From Bacteroidia bacterium (GTDB lineage: Bacteria; Bacteroidota; Bacteroidia; Chitinophagales; Saprospiraceae), in assembly GCA_030433135.1 (NCBI GenBank), contig JAUILF010000010.1, positions 1 through 36,619 on the forward strand: a stretch of DNA of 36,619 nucleotides, given 5' to 3'. How positions within the stretch are numbered: position 1 is the stretch's first letter; each line of letters opens with the position of its first letter. Positions 7,840 through 14,890 of this stretch are shown here, piece after piece. The position numbers and the translations under genes are program-made. The notes under the pieces are model-generated. The model was not told the origin of the DNA, ran no database searches, and saw only the letters and a list, made by a program, of their open reading frames with translations.

Positions 7840-8192
7840 ATAACGTTTTTCAAAAGATAGGCTAATCAGTTGAGAAAAAATTGCTCTTGTGCAGAGCATT
7901 CCTCTTTAGACGGGCAAAAAACATTACTGATAAAGAACATTTAGCCGTATATGTAATCATAATTTGGCGAAAAGTGATCTCTTGAATGATGATTTCGCCA
8001 GTTAAGATCATAGGCGCGAGACTTCGGGAGGCCAGGATTTTAGTTTGGATCATTAGAAAGCCCAATGGCGAAATTTACTACTATCATTGGAAGACGCCAG
8101 GGTCCAGCTCACTATATGGAGAAAAGAAAACATGCACAGTCAGGAGATGGTGGATGGCGAGGTCCTGCTGGAGGATATGATTTGTTGAGGTC

Positions 8193-8618
8193 CTACTCTG
8201 CCAACAAATTCAACATTTCATAGACCGCATTCACTGCATTTTCAGTGGCTCCTTCCAAACGTGGTTCAATCTGAGTAGGGAAGACCTCCGGTCCAATAAT
8301 GCCTACTCCCATAGGCTTTTCATACTCGAGTTGGAGTTGGATGAAAGCTTTAATCACAGCATCACCCATCACATACCCATGTTTGGTCTCTCCCCTTTCG
8401 ATAATACCTAATACAACAACTCCGTCGATGTCCGGGTCTTGTAATAGTTTCTTTACAATCAAAGGTTTTTCCATGGAGCCCGGTACCCATATCTCCCTGG
8501 TAATCGTCAAAGACCTTTCCTGAGCAACCTTGTGACATGTTTTTTGCATTTGCAACATCTGATCCTGATGGAAGCTTCCCAATACCACGGCTATTTTGTG
8601 ATTCATCTTCTTTCTCAT
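8193..8618 (-). CDS. ribH: 6,7-dimethyl-8-ribityllumazine synthase, archaeal-type
   Basis: A 141-residue protein of the lumazine synthase family, which condenses 5-amino-6-ribitylamino-uracil with 3,4-dihydroxybutanone phosphate in riboflavin synthesis. Visible motifs are VPGSMEKPLIVKKLL (substrate loop, near 45-58), VLGIIERGETKHGYVM with the catalytic-type His near residue 80, and KPMGVGIIGPEVFPTQIEPR, whose Arg near 120 corresponds to the conserved phosphate-binding Arg. The GIIGPE...TQIEPR ending and the short length resemble archaeal enzymes more than the usual bacterial form (VLTTDTLEQA type). The start is either 8618, directly abutting the GNAT stop, or ATG 8606 (MNHKIAVVLG). It is last in a four-gene operon with no other riboflavin gene, so it may be an accessory copy or have shifted specificity. 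Confidence 0.85.
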   Translation of the reverse strand: MRKKMNHKIAVVLGSFHQDQMLQMQKTCHKVAQERSLTITREIWVPGSMEKPLIVKKLLQDPDIDGVVVLGIIERGETKHGYVMGDAVIKAFIQLQLEYEKPMGVGIIGPEVFPTQIEPRLEGATENAVNAVYEMLNLLAE

Positions 8619-9053
8619 TTAGTGTCCATTGCGCCAGATGCGCATTCCCGGACAATCATCCGGATAGGTTTCGAAGCCGAATTTAGCATAAAATTGCTCC
8701 AATCCCGGTGCCGTCATCAAACCAATGAAACATCCGGAATGCTTTGGAGCCTGATCCAGTACAAACTCCATTAGAGTTTCGACTATCGCAGTTCCTACCC
8801 CCAGATTTTGATAGGCAGGATCGACCAGGATGTCCTGCAAATAGAAGTACATGGCCCCATCCCCTACGACTCTGCCACATCCAATAACCTCACCATTTCG
8901 CCTGGCATGAATGCAATGTAAGGAATGCTCAAGTGCTTCCGAAGACCTTTCCAGGTCCACAGTATGCCAGCCCACAGCCTCTCTCAGTTCTTGATAGGCC
9001 CTGGCAGTGGGTGGTCCCGGCACGATCTTGATATCATCGGGCAATGCTTTCAT
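8619..9053 (-). CDS. GNAT family N-acetyltransferase
   Basis: A 144-residue acetyl-CoA-dependent acyltransferase fold. Motif A is clear: YLQDILVDPAYQNLGVGTAI at residues 71-90, with the pyrophosphate-binding loop QNLGVG, followed by the helix VETLMEFVLDQA. Motif B-like sequence APGLEQFYAKFGFETYPDD gives the usual C-terminal strand-helix. The N-terminal LREAVGWHTVDLERSSEAL resembles the group of small GNATs annotated as putative acetyltransferases of unknown substrate. The ATG overlaps the stop of the deaminase gene by 4 nt (ATGA) and its stop abuts the lumazine synthase start, so the three are translationally linked. Substrate cannot be read from the sequence. Confidence 0.88.
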   Translation of the reverse strand: MKALPDDIKIVPGPPTARAYQELREAVGWHTVDLERSSEALEHSLHCIHARRNGEVIGCGRVVGDGAMYFYLQDILVDPAYQNLGVGTAIVETLMEFVLDQAPKHSGCFIGLMTAPGLEQFYAKFGFETYPDDCPGMRIWRNGH

Positions 9054-9493
9054 CCGTCTTCTCCTATATCTTCATTCCAAAGTTCAGGATTGCTCCGGAT
9101 AAATTCTTCCATGAGATGCACACATTTAGGATCATTAAGGACTACTACTTCCACGCCCTGACTTTTCAGCAGGTCTTCTGACCCCTTGAAGGTGCGATTT
9201 TCACCTATGACTACTTTAGGAATTCCATAAAGCAGAATAGTGCCGGTGCACATAGGGCAGGGAGACAGGGTCGTGTACAAGGTTGATTCCTGGTACACTC
9301 TGGCCGGTTGTCTTCCCGCATTTTCCAGGGCATCCATTTCCCCATGACGGATCACACTACCCTGCTGTGCTCTTTTGTTGTACCCACGACCCAGGATCTT
9401 GCCATGGTGGACAATGACACTGCCGATCGGAATCCCGCCTTCTGCCAATCCAATGCGGGCCTGATTTACTGCTTCCTGAAAAAAATTGTCCAT
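9050..9493 (-). CDS. cytosine deaminase, fungal Fcy1-like
   Basis: A 147-residue zinc-dependent deaminase expected to convert cytosine to uracil and ammonia. The zinc site is HGE (residues 50-52, with Glu52 as proton shuttle) and PCPMC (Cys79 and Cys82). The similarity goes beyond the general CDA fold: GYNKRAQQGSVIRHGEMDAL, TTLSPCPMCTGTILLYGIP, VVIGENRTFKG, and the C-terminal WNEDIGE match yeast cytosine deaminase FCY1, including the substrate-binding Asn (Asn39) and the acidic C-terminal lid. This makes free cytosine a more likely substrate than guanine or tRNA adenosine. It is the second gene of the operon, 54 bp after the symporter gene, and overlaps the GNAT gene. Confidence 0.88.
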   Translation of the reverse strand: MDNFFQEAVNQARIGLAEGGIPIGSVIVHHGKILGRGYNKRAQQGSVIRHGEMDALENAGRQPARVYQESTLYTTLSPCPMCTGTILLYGIPKVVIGENRTFKGSEDLLKSQGVEVVVLNDPKCVHLMEEFIRSNPELWNEDIGEDG

Positions 9494-9547
9494 ACTCTAA
9501 AGATAAAGTTCCTCGGGAAGGATTACCAATCACCGGTATGACATCTG

Positions 9548-11038
9548 CTATGACCCACCGGGTTTCCTTTTATTTTCTGAAAGACTAAACAGTACTCCAA
9601 TTACCAGTGCAAGTAGGAAGGAGGGAAACATCACATCCATTTTCTCAAACAAAACGCCCACCTCCGGGAGCTTTGTAAATCCGAACTTAAACAAAATCAC
9701 TCCAACAAATCCGCTGACCATGGAGGCTATGGCTCCTTTTTCTGTGTATCCGGACCAGAAAAGGGACAGAATGATCACCGGGCAGAAAGTAGCAGCAATA
9801 CCTGACCATCCAAATATAACAAACCAGAAAATGGTGCGACCGGGTGACAAGACAGAGACAACAAGGGAAATTGTGAGAGCCAATAAAGCCAGTATCACGG
9901 TAATCCTGCGTGAGAAATGAGTGAGTTCATGATCTGACTTGTCCGGATGCAGGATCTTTTGATAATAATCCCGAACGACTGCACTTGAAGCAACTACCAA
10001 TAGCGAATCAATAGTGGACATGATCGCTGCCAGGACTACAGCTACATAGAGTCCGGCAAGAAGGACCGGTAGGGTCAGATTCACCAACAGGGGTAATACA
10101 TTCTGAGCATTATTTCCCAAAACGACTTCAACATCCAGGGTGGGATCTTCAAAGAGGTACCTGCCCATCATGCCAATGAGTACTGCCGCAGAGTCTGTGA
10201 TCAAAGTAAACAGTATGGCTACCCAACGGCCTTTGTTGATTTCAGCCTCATCACGGATGGAAATAAATCGTACAAATACCTGGGGTGATCCCATGAATCC
10301 CAGGCCGATCATTGCAAACCCCAAAATGGCAAAACCGTTCTCGAGGGTTAATCCTCCAGGCCCCCAGATGTTGGTCAAGCCGGGATCAATCTCCCTCAGC
10401 CCTTCGATCAGACCAGGGCCGGAGAGATATGTCCAGCCTACCAGGGGCAGAGTCACTAATCCCAAAAGCATAAGCATGCCCTGGAAAAGATCAGACCAGG
10501 CTACCGCTACAAACCCTCCCATGAAGATGTAGGCCAGTACCAGTAGAAACCCAATGATGGCCCCCGCATAGTAATTCCAGTCCAGGAACGCTTCAAAAGC
10601 AGATCCCGTCGCATCAATCTGAGCACTGACATAAATAACCACGAATACCGTAAGTACAAAGGCTGATAATTTACGTAGAGTATGGGTTGTACTTGCAAAT
10701 CGGCTGGTTAAATAGTCAGGGATGGTAATGGACTGAAACTGATCTGTTTGTTTCTTAAATGGTTTGGCCATAAGCAGCCAGGCTACACTCACACCTAGTA
10801 CTTCTCCCAGGACAATCCAGAAAGCATTGACTCCGGCTATAGCACCAGCACCGGTAAGACCCAACAAGAGCCAGGCAGACTCACCTGTAGCACGACTGGA
10901 GAAAGCTACTACCCAGTATCTCAGTTTTTTTCCACCGGCATAATAGTCAACGATGCCTTTGATTTTTCCTGATGCCTTATATCCGATCACAAACAGGATC
11001 AGGAAATAGAGAACCAGAATGATGTAGTTACTGATCAT
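9548..11038 (-). CDS. sodium/solute symporter (SSS family, PutP-like)
   Basis: A 496-residue membrane protein with about 13 transmembrane helices of the sodium:solute symporter family (LeuT fold). The N-terminal block SRATGESAWLLLGLTGAGAI, followed by SITIPDYLTSRFAST, matches Na+/proline symporters. Helix VIII, with MSTIDSLLVVASSAVVRDYY, carries the Ser/Thr Na+ site typical of the family, and WSGIAATFCPVIILSLFWSG is also PutP-like. Proline is the usual substrate of this subgroup, but its position first in an operon with cytosine deaminase and lumazine synthase leaves room for a nucleobase or a related compound. Length is normal. The start at MISNYIILVLYFLILFVIGY gives a correct first helix. 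Confidence 0.88.
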   Translation of the reverse strand: MISNYIILVLYFLILFVIGYKASGKIKGIVDYYAGGKKLRYWVVAFSSRATGESAWLLLGLTGAGAIAGVNAFWIVLGEVLGVSVAWLLMAKPFKKQTDQFQSITIPDYLTSRFASTTHTLRKLSAFVLTVFVVIYVSAQIDATGSAFEAFLDWNYYAGAIIGFLLVLAYIFMGGFVAVAWSDLFQGMLMLLGLVTLPLVGWTYLSGPGLIEGLREIDPGLTNIWGPGGLTLENGFAILGFAMIGLGFMGSPQVFVRFISIRDEAEINKGRWVAILFTLITDSAAVLIGMMGRYLFEDPTLDVEVVLGNNAQNVLPLLVNLTLPVLLAGLYVAVVLAAIMSTIDSLLVVASSAVVRDYYQKILHPDKSDHELTHFSRRITVILALLALTISLVVSVLSPGRTIFWFVIFGWSGIAATFCPVIILSLFWSGYTEKGAIASMVSGFVGVILFKFGFTKLPEVGVLFEKMDVMFPSFLLALVIGVLFSLSENKRKPGGS

Positions 11039-11167
11039 ATGTTTGGCTTATTTGCGTTGCTGCCTCTAAGCCTTGTCATAATAGTGAAAATCGCGTGTTA
11101 AGTGATACCTTTTGCTGGTTTCTATTTTTGTTAAGTATCTGAATCTCCCGTTTTAACGCCCTCATCC

Positions 11168-13525
11168 TTACTCATCCCTCAGGCACTCAGTGGGATTTAC
11201 ATAGGCTGCTTTCAAGGTTTGGATGCCAACGGTCAACCAGGCTATGACCAGAGCCAGTGCACCCGCTCCCAGGAAATACCACCAACGGAGGTCAATGTGG
11301 AAAGCAAAGCTCTGTAGCCATTCTGTGGCGAACATATAGCTCATTGGTATAGCAATCAAGACTGCGATCAAAACCATGCTGGTAAAGTCCCGGGACAGAA
11401 GAAATACGATTCCAAATTCATTGGAACCCAATACTTTCCGGATTCCAATTTCTTTTTTACGCCTTTCTGAAGTATAGATGGCCAGTCCGAAAAGGCCAAG
11501 ACATGAAATCAAAATGGCCAGACCTGCAAAATATTTGGATAGTGTCGCAACCTTCTGTTCTGCCTGATAAAGGTTGTCATAATTCTCATCCAGAAACCGG
11601 TAGTCGAATGGGTATCCGGGGTTAAACTCCTGATAGAATGTCTTGATCTTCTCCAGCGTCTCACCTTGTTGAGCACCTGAAATCCGAGCCATTATATATC
11701 GTGTATTTCCCGGAGCCAGCCACATGAAAAGCGGTTTGACCGATTCGTGAAACGAATCAAAATGAAAATCATCACAGATTCCAACTATTTCCATTTCCGA
11801 ACCCCACAAAGTCACCGTTTTGCCGACAGGATCGGTTATCCCCATATAGTCGATGGCCGCCTGATTAAAAATGATTTTACTGGTATCTGTACGAAAGGAT
11901 TTGGAGAATGCACGTCCTTCCAGCATTTTAATATCTAGTAGTTCTATCATCCCATAGTCAACCGGAACACGTTCGAATTCGGTCCTGTCCTCTGGGTCTT
12001 TACCCGGCCATTGTACTCCGTAAGTCCCTCCATTATGCCCGGATAAATTATGACCAATGGCTGATGCATCTGTGACTCCGGGAATGTTTTTTATGGCTTC
12101 AAGAAAGGTCTCCTGGCTTTCAGAGATTTTACCTTCCCTGGTTATCAATACAATATTGTCTTTCTTGTAACCCAGGTTACTGGCCTGTATAAATGCCATC
12201 TGCTTGTACACCACCCATACTGCCGAAATGAGAACAATAGATAGTGTAAATTGAAAAATGACCAGACCCTTCCGGATCCAGACTTCTCCGGCAATCGTCT
12301 TGAGGTTGCCTTTCAATACGGCAACGGGCTTGAATTTGGTGAGGTATAGTGCCGGATAGCTTCCAGAAAATAAGCCAACTATGAAAACCAGGATCAGAGC
12401 GAATGGAAACATCCAAAGGTTGCCGGATAGTGAAAGCGATTTGCCAGTTAACAAGTTGAAAGGAGATATAGAAAGTAATACCATCACGATAGCCATTATA
12501 AGCGACATAAATGCAACCATGGTCGACTCACTCAGGTATTGAGATATTAATGAAGGCCGGGTTGCACCAAGTGTTTTCTTGATGCCGATTTCTCTTACCC
12601 TTTTTGATGCCTGCGCTGTGGAAAGATTCATAAAGTTAATACAGGCAATGAGTAAAATGAAAATCGCAATCAGACTAAATAGTCGTACGTAGGTGATTCT
12701 TCCTCCACTTTGTTTCCCATTCTCATATTTTCCGTACAAATAGCTATCGGTATATAAAGTGGCAAAGGGTCTCCGGTGATTGGCTGCGCCATCTGTTTTT
12801 TCATAAACCAGGTTTTCAATTTTATCATTGAAGGCGGATAAATCGGTGCCATCTCTGAGTAAAACGAATGTTCGTGGTGCAGTGTTGAACCAATTAGTGA
12901 CCCATTCATTGCGATCCATAAACCCTTCAAAGGTCAGGACAAAATCAAATTGAGTAGATGCCGCTGCCGGCAGATCTTTGAAAATACCTGCAATCTGAAA
13001 ACTTTCTTCATGCTGCCATTCCACAGTCTTGCCAATCAAATTGTTCGTGTGTCCAAATAAGGACTGAGCCAGACCCTCCGATAGTACGATTGATTTTTTG
13101 TCTGCCAACACCTCCGAAGCACTGCCATCGATCAGAGGGTAGGTAAACATTTGGAAAAAATCCCTGCTGCCATAGATTCCATCGGCATTGAGGTCCTTAT
13201 CATCAACAGAAAGCGTATAGTCACTGACCCATGTGGCGGTAACAGCCATCTCTACTTCAGGCATTTCTTCAGCAAGGGCCGCAGCGGTAGGACCTGCAGT
13301 GGTGATGCGGGTGATGAGCCCGTGATCCTGATCCACATTTTCTCTGATTTGATAGATGTAGTCACCCTTTTGGTGAAACTTGTCAACTTTAAGTTCATCT
13401 GCTACCCACATAAAAATCAGGAGGGCACAAGCCAGGCCGGAAGAGAGGCCTATCAAATTGATGAATAAAGTACTCTTGTCCTTCAGGGCACTTCGCCAGG
13501 CAATAAGGAGGTTGTGTCTAATCAT
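11168..13525 (-). CDS. MacB/FtsX-type ABC transporter permease
   Basis: A 785-residue inner-membrane permease with two FtsX-like modules. The N-terminal helix FINLIGLSSGLACALLIFMW is followed by a MacB periplasmic core domain (about residues 45-270). A three-helix FtsX block follows, with the signature RVREIGIKKTLGATRPSLISQ, then a second periplasmic domain and a second FtsX block with RRKKEIGIRKVLGSNEFGIVF; the C-terminus is AYVNPTECLRDE. Bacteroidota have many such duplicated permeases without a linked ATPase gene; they are thought to pair with a shared MacB-type ATPase and to move peptides or lipoproteins, or to signal. No ATPase gene lies in the window. It is transcribed alone on the minus strand, downstream of the M90 peptidase gene with a 110-bp gap. 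Confidence 0.92.
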   Translation of the reverse strand: MIRHNLLIAWRSALKDKSTLFINLIGLSSGLACALLIFMWVADELKVDKFHQKGDYIYQIRENVDQDHGLITRITTAGPTAAALAEEMPEVEMAVTATWVSDYTLSVDDKDLNADGIYGSRDFFQMFTYPLIDGSASEVLADKKSIVLSEGLAQSLFGHTNNLIGKTVEWQHEESFQIAGIFKDLPAAASTQFDFVLTFEGFMDRNEWVTNWFNTAPRTFVLLRDGTDLSAFNDKIENLVYEKTDGAANHRRPFATLYTDSYLYGKYENGKQSGGRITYVRLFSLIAIFILLIACINFMNLSTAQASKRVREIGIKKTLGATRPSLISQYLSESTMVAFMSLIMAIVMVLLSISPFNLLTGKSLSLSGNLWMFPFALILVFIVGLFSGSYPALYLTKFKPVAVLKGNLKTIAGEVWIRKGLVIFQFTLSIVLISAVWVVYKQMAFIQASNLGYKKDNIVLITREGKISESQETFLEAIKNIPGVTDASAIGHNLSGHNGGTYGVQWPGKDPEDRTEFERVPVDYGMIELLDIKMLEGRAFSKSFRTDTSKIIFNQAAIDYMGITDPVGKTVTLWGSEMEIVGICDDFHFDSFHESVKPLFMWLAPGNTRYIMARISGAQQGETLEKIKTFYQEFNPGYPFDYRFLDENYDNLYQAEQKVATLSKYFAGLAILISCLGLFGLAIYTSERRKKEIGIRKVLGSNEFGIVFLLSRDFTSMVLIAVLIAIPMSYMFATEWLQSFAFHIDLRWWYFLGAGALALVIAWLTVGIQTLKAAYVNPTECLRDE

Positions 13526-13635
13526 GAAATTTCCAGGTTGAATTAAGAGCGTATACAGCTATAGTATTATATGTCAAGGACGTTCATAACACGCTGAAGG
13601 TTGCAGGTTATGGGAAAAATGACGTTTGCAGCCTA

Positions 13636-14412
13636 TCAGTGCTTAGTCCGATATATTTTCTCAAGCATGTTAAATAGTTCCGGATGTTTTTTCTCAAGCA
13701 GCTGGGGCTGAGTAAAGAAGTACTCACTGACCACACTCAGAAACTCAGCTTCATTGGTCGCCCCATAGGGGTTGATATCTGATCTCCCCTGATGTATTTC
13801 CTTGATTTCTTTATGAATTCTCTTCAACCAGGGTATGGAAAACTGATGTTGCATCAGGACTTCTGGCAGACCGTCGGTAGTGCCATCAGCTTTATCCAGC
13901 AGATGGACAAATTCATGGATGCCCACATTGCTCTTGCCGGTATGATTGGTATATCCCCGATGGAGCTCCGGTTTGGAGAGAATCATCATGCGATTCATCT
14001 CTCCCGATCCAACCATTCCGAGTATGTTTCGATCCCCACCTTCTGTTTGATAGTCGCGGTTGAATTTACCTTCATACAAAAGTACCTCATTGAGATTGCG
14101 ATAAGACCATCCCGGGAATCCGAACAGCGGAATAACAGCACTGGTAGCCACAAGGAGTCGATCCCGGTCATCAACTTCAGTACCCACTCCGGTTATGGTC
14201 ACTTTATCCAGGAATGCCAGAATGGACTGTTCGAACCTGTTTTTGTCAGGAGTTTTGAGATTACGATAGAAAAGTACCTCGTTCTCCAGGTATTCCTTCC
14301 AGTTCTTAGGAAAGACGTCGGTTGATATTTTCTTTCTTCGAAATAACAGGTACCAGCTCAGGAAGATGAGAGACAGAAAGATGACGCCAAGCAGGACATT
14401 GTTTATTTGCAT
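13636..14412 (-). CDS. M90 zinc metallopeptidase, MtfA-like
   Basis: A 258-residue protein with one N-terminal membrane anchor (LLGVIFLSLIFLSWYLLF) followed by an MtfA/YeeI-type domain. The zinc-binding HEFVH motif lies at residues 166-170 in SNVGIHEFVHLLDKADG, the exact context of M90 peptidases (IHEFAHKLD in E. coli MtfA). Other family blocks are NWKEYLENEVLFYRNL, SAVIPLFGFPGWSYRNLNEV, and the C-terminal ATNEAEFLSVVSEYFFTQP, which holds a further acidic residue. E. coli MtfA binds the repressor Mlc and has weak peptidase activity; the role in Bacteroidota is not known. The gene is divergent from the PadR gene with 143 bp between the starts. Confidence 0.9.
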   Translation of the reverse strand: MQINNVLLGVIFLSLIFLSWYLLFRRKKISTDVFPKNWKEYLENEVLFYRNLKTPDKNRFEQSILAFLDKVTITGVGTEVDDRDRLLVATSAVIPLFGFPGWSYRNLNEVLLYEGKFNRDYQTEGGDRNILGMVGSGEMNRMMILSKPELHRGYTNHTGKSNVGIHEFVHLLDKADGTTDGLPEVLMQHQFSIPWLKRIHKEIKEIHQGRSDINPYGATNEAEFLSVVSEYFFTQPQLLEKKHPELFNMLEKIYRTKH

Positions 14413-14529
14413 CAGATGATCCAGGTTTTTGGTTAAAATAAGAATGTATGATGTGATGCAACTATTCCAATCATCCTGCCGTCTTTCAAGGTAAATATTT
14501 ACAAATGTGAGGAATTGATTTTCATATTA

Positions 14530-14547
14530 TTTACATTTATGAGTAAA
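14530..14547 (+). promoter_or_regulatory. possible PadR operator upstream of padR
   Basis: TTTAC-N8-GTAAA (14530-14534 and 14543-14547) lies 9 bp before the PadR start codon, and a shorter ACA-AA-TGT palindrome sits at 14501-14508. PadR proteins usually bind AT-rich dyads near their own promoter, so autoregulation is plausible. This is inferred from position only. Confidence 0.3.
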
Positions 14548-14555
14548 ATGAATAT

Positions 14556-14888
14556 ATGAAAGGAAAGTACCTGGGAGAGTTTGAAGAACTGGTGTTGTTG
14601 GTAGTAGCCTCATTGAGTGGGGAGGCTTATGCTGTTGCAGTGAAGAATGAGATTTTTAAGATAGCAAACCGAAAGGTCAACATCAGTGCGGTACATTCTG
14701 CATTGTATCGACTGGAAGATAAAGGATTCCTCTCTTCTGATTTTGGAGCTGCTACAGCTGTGAGAGGAGGCAAGAAGAAGCGACTTTTTGAGGTGACAAG
14801 TGCGGGTTTTGAAACACTCAAGCGCATGAAGTCCGTCAAAGAAAATCTGTGGAGTCAAATTCCTCAGCTCTCCTTTCAAACCCTTTGA
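14556..14888 (+). CDS. PadR family transcriptional regulator
   Basis: A 110-residue winged-helix regulator covering the complete PadR domain. LGEFEELVLLVVASLSGEAYAVAVKNEI is the first helical part, VNISAVHSALYRLEDKGFLSSDF the recognition helix and wing, and RGGKKKRLFEVTSAGFETL the typical PadR end. It lacks the longer C-terminal dimer domain of PadR-s2 types, so it belongs to the short subgroup. The permease gene begins 2 bp after its stop codon; this PadR-permease pairing is common in Acidobacteriota and Bacteroidota and suggests the regulator controls its own operon. The inducer is unknown. Confidence 0.92.
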   Translation: MKGKYLGEFEELVLLVVASLSGEAYAVAVKNEIFKIANRKVNISAVHSALYRLEDKGFLSSDFGAATAVRGGKKKRLFEVTSAGFETLKRMKSVKENLWSQIPQLSFQTL

Positions 14889-14890
14889 AG

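Larger units (their letters stand above)
7717..8192. other. intergenic region upstream of the tRNA-Asp array, no gene supported
   Basis: Besides the hairpins and promoter-like box listed separately, this region has only short open frames: 7862-8065 on the minus strand, 7986-8180 on the plus strand, and a 52-codon frame at 8065-8223 starting MAKFTTIIGRRQGPAHY. None shows a known family, and the last overlaps the end of the lumazine synthase gene. They are not called. Confidence 0.5.

Noticed and set aside
8065-8223. 52-codon plus-strand frame starting MAKFTTIIGRRQGPAHY
   Set aside because: It overlaps the end of the lumazine synthase gene and shows no recognisable motif or promoter; too weak to call.
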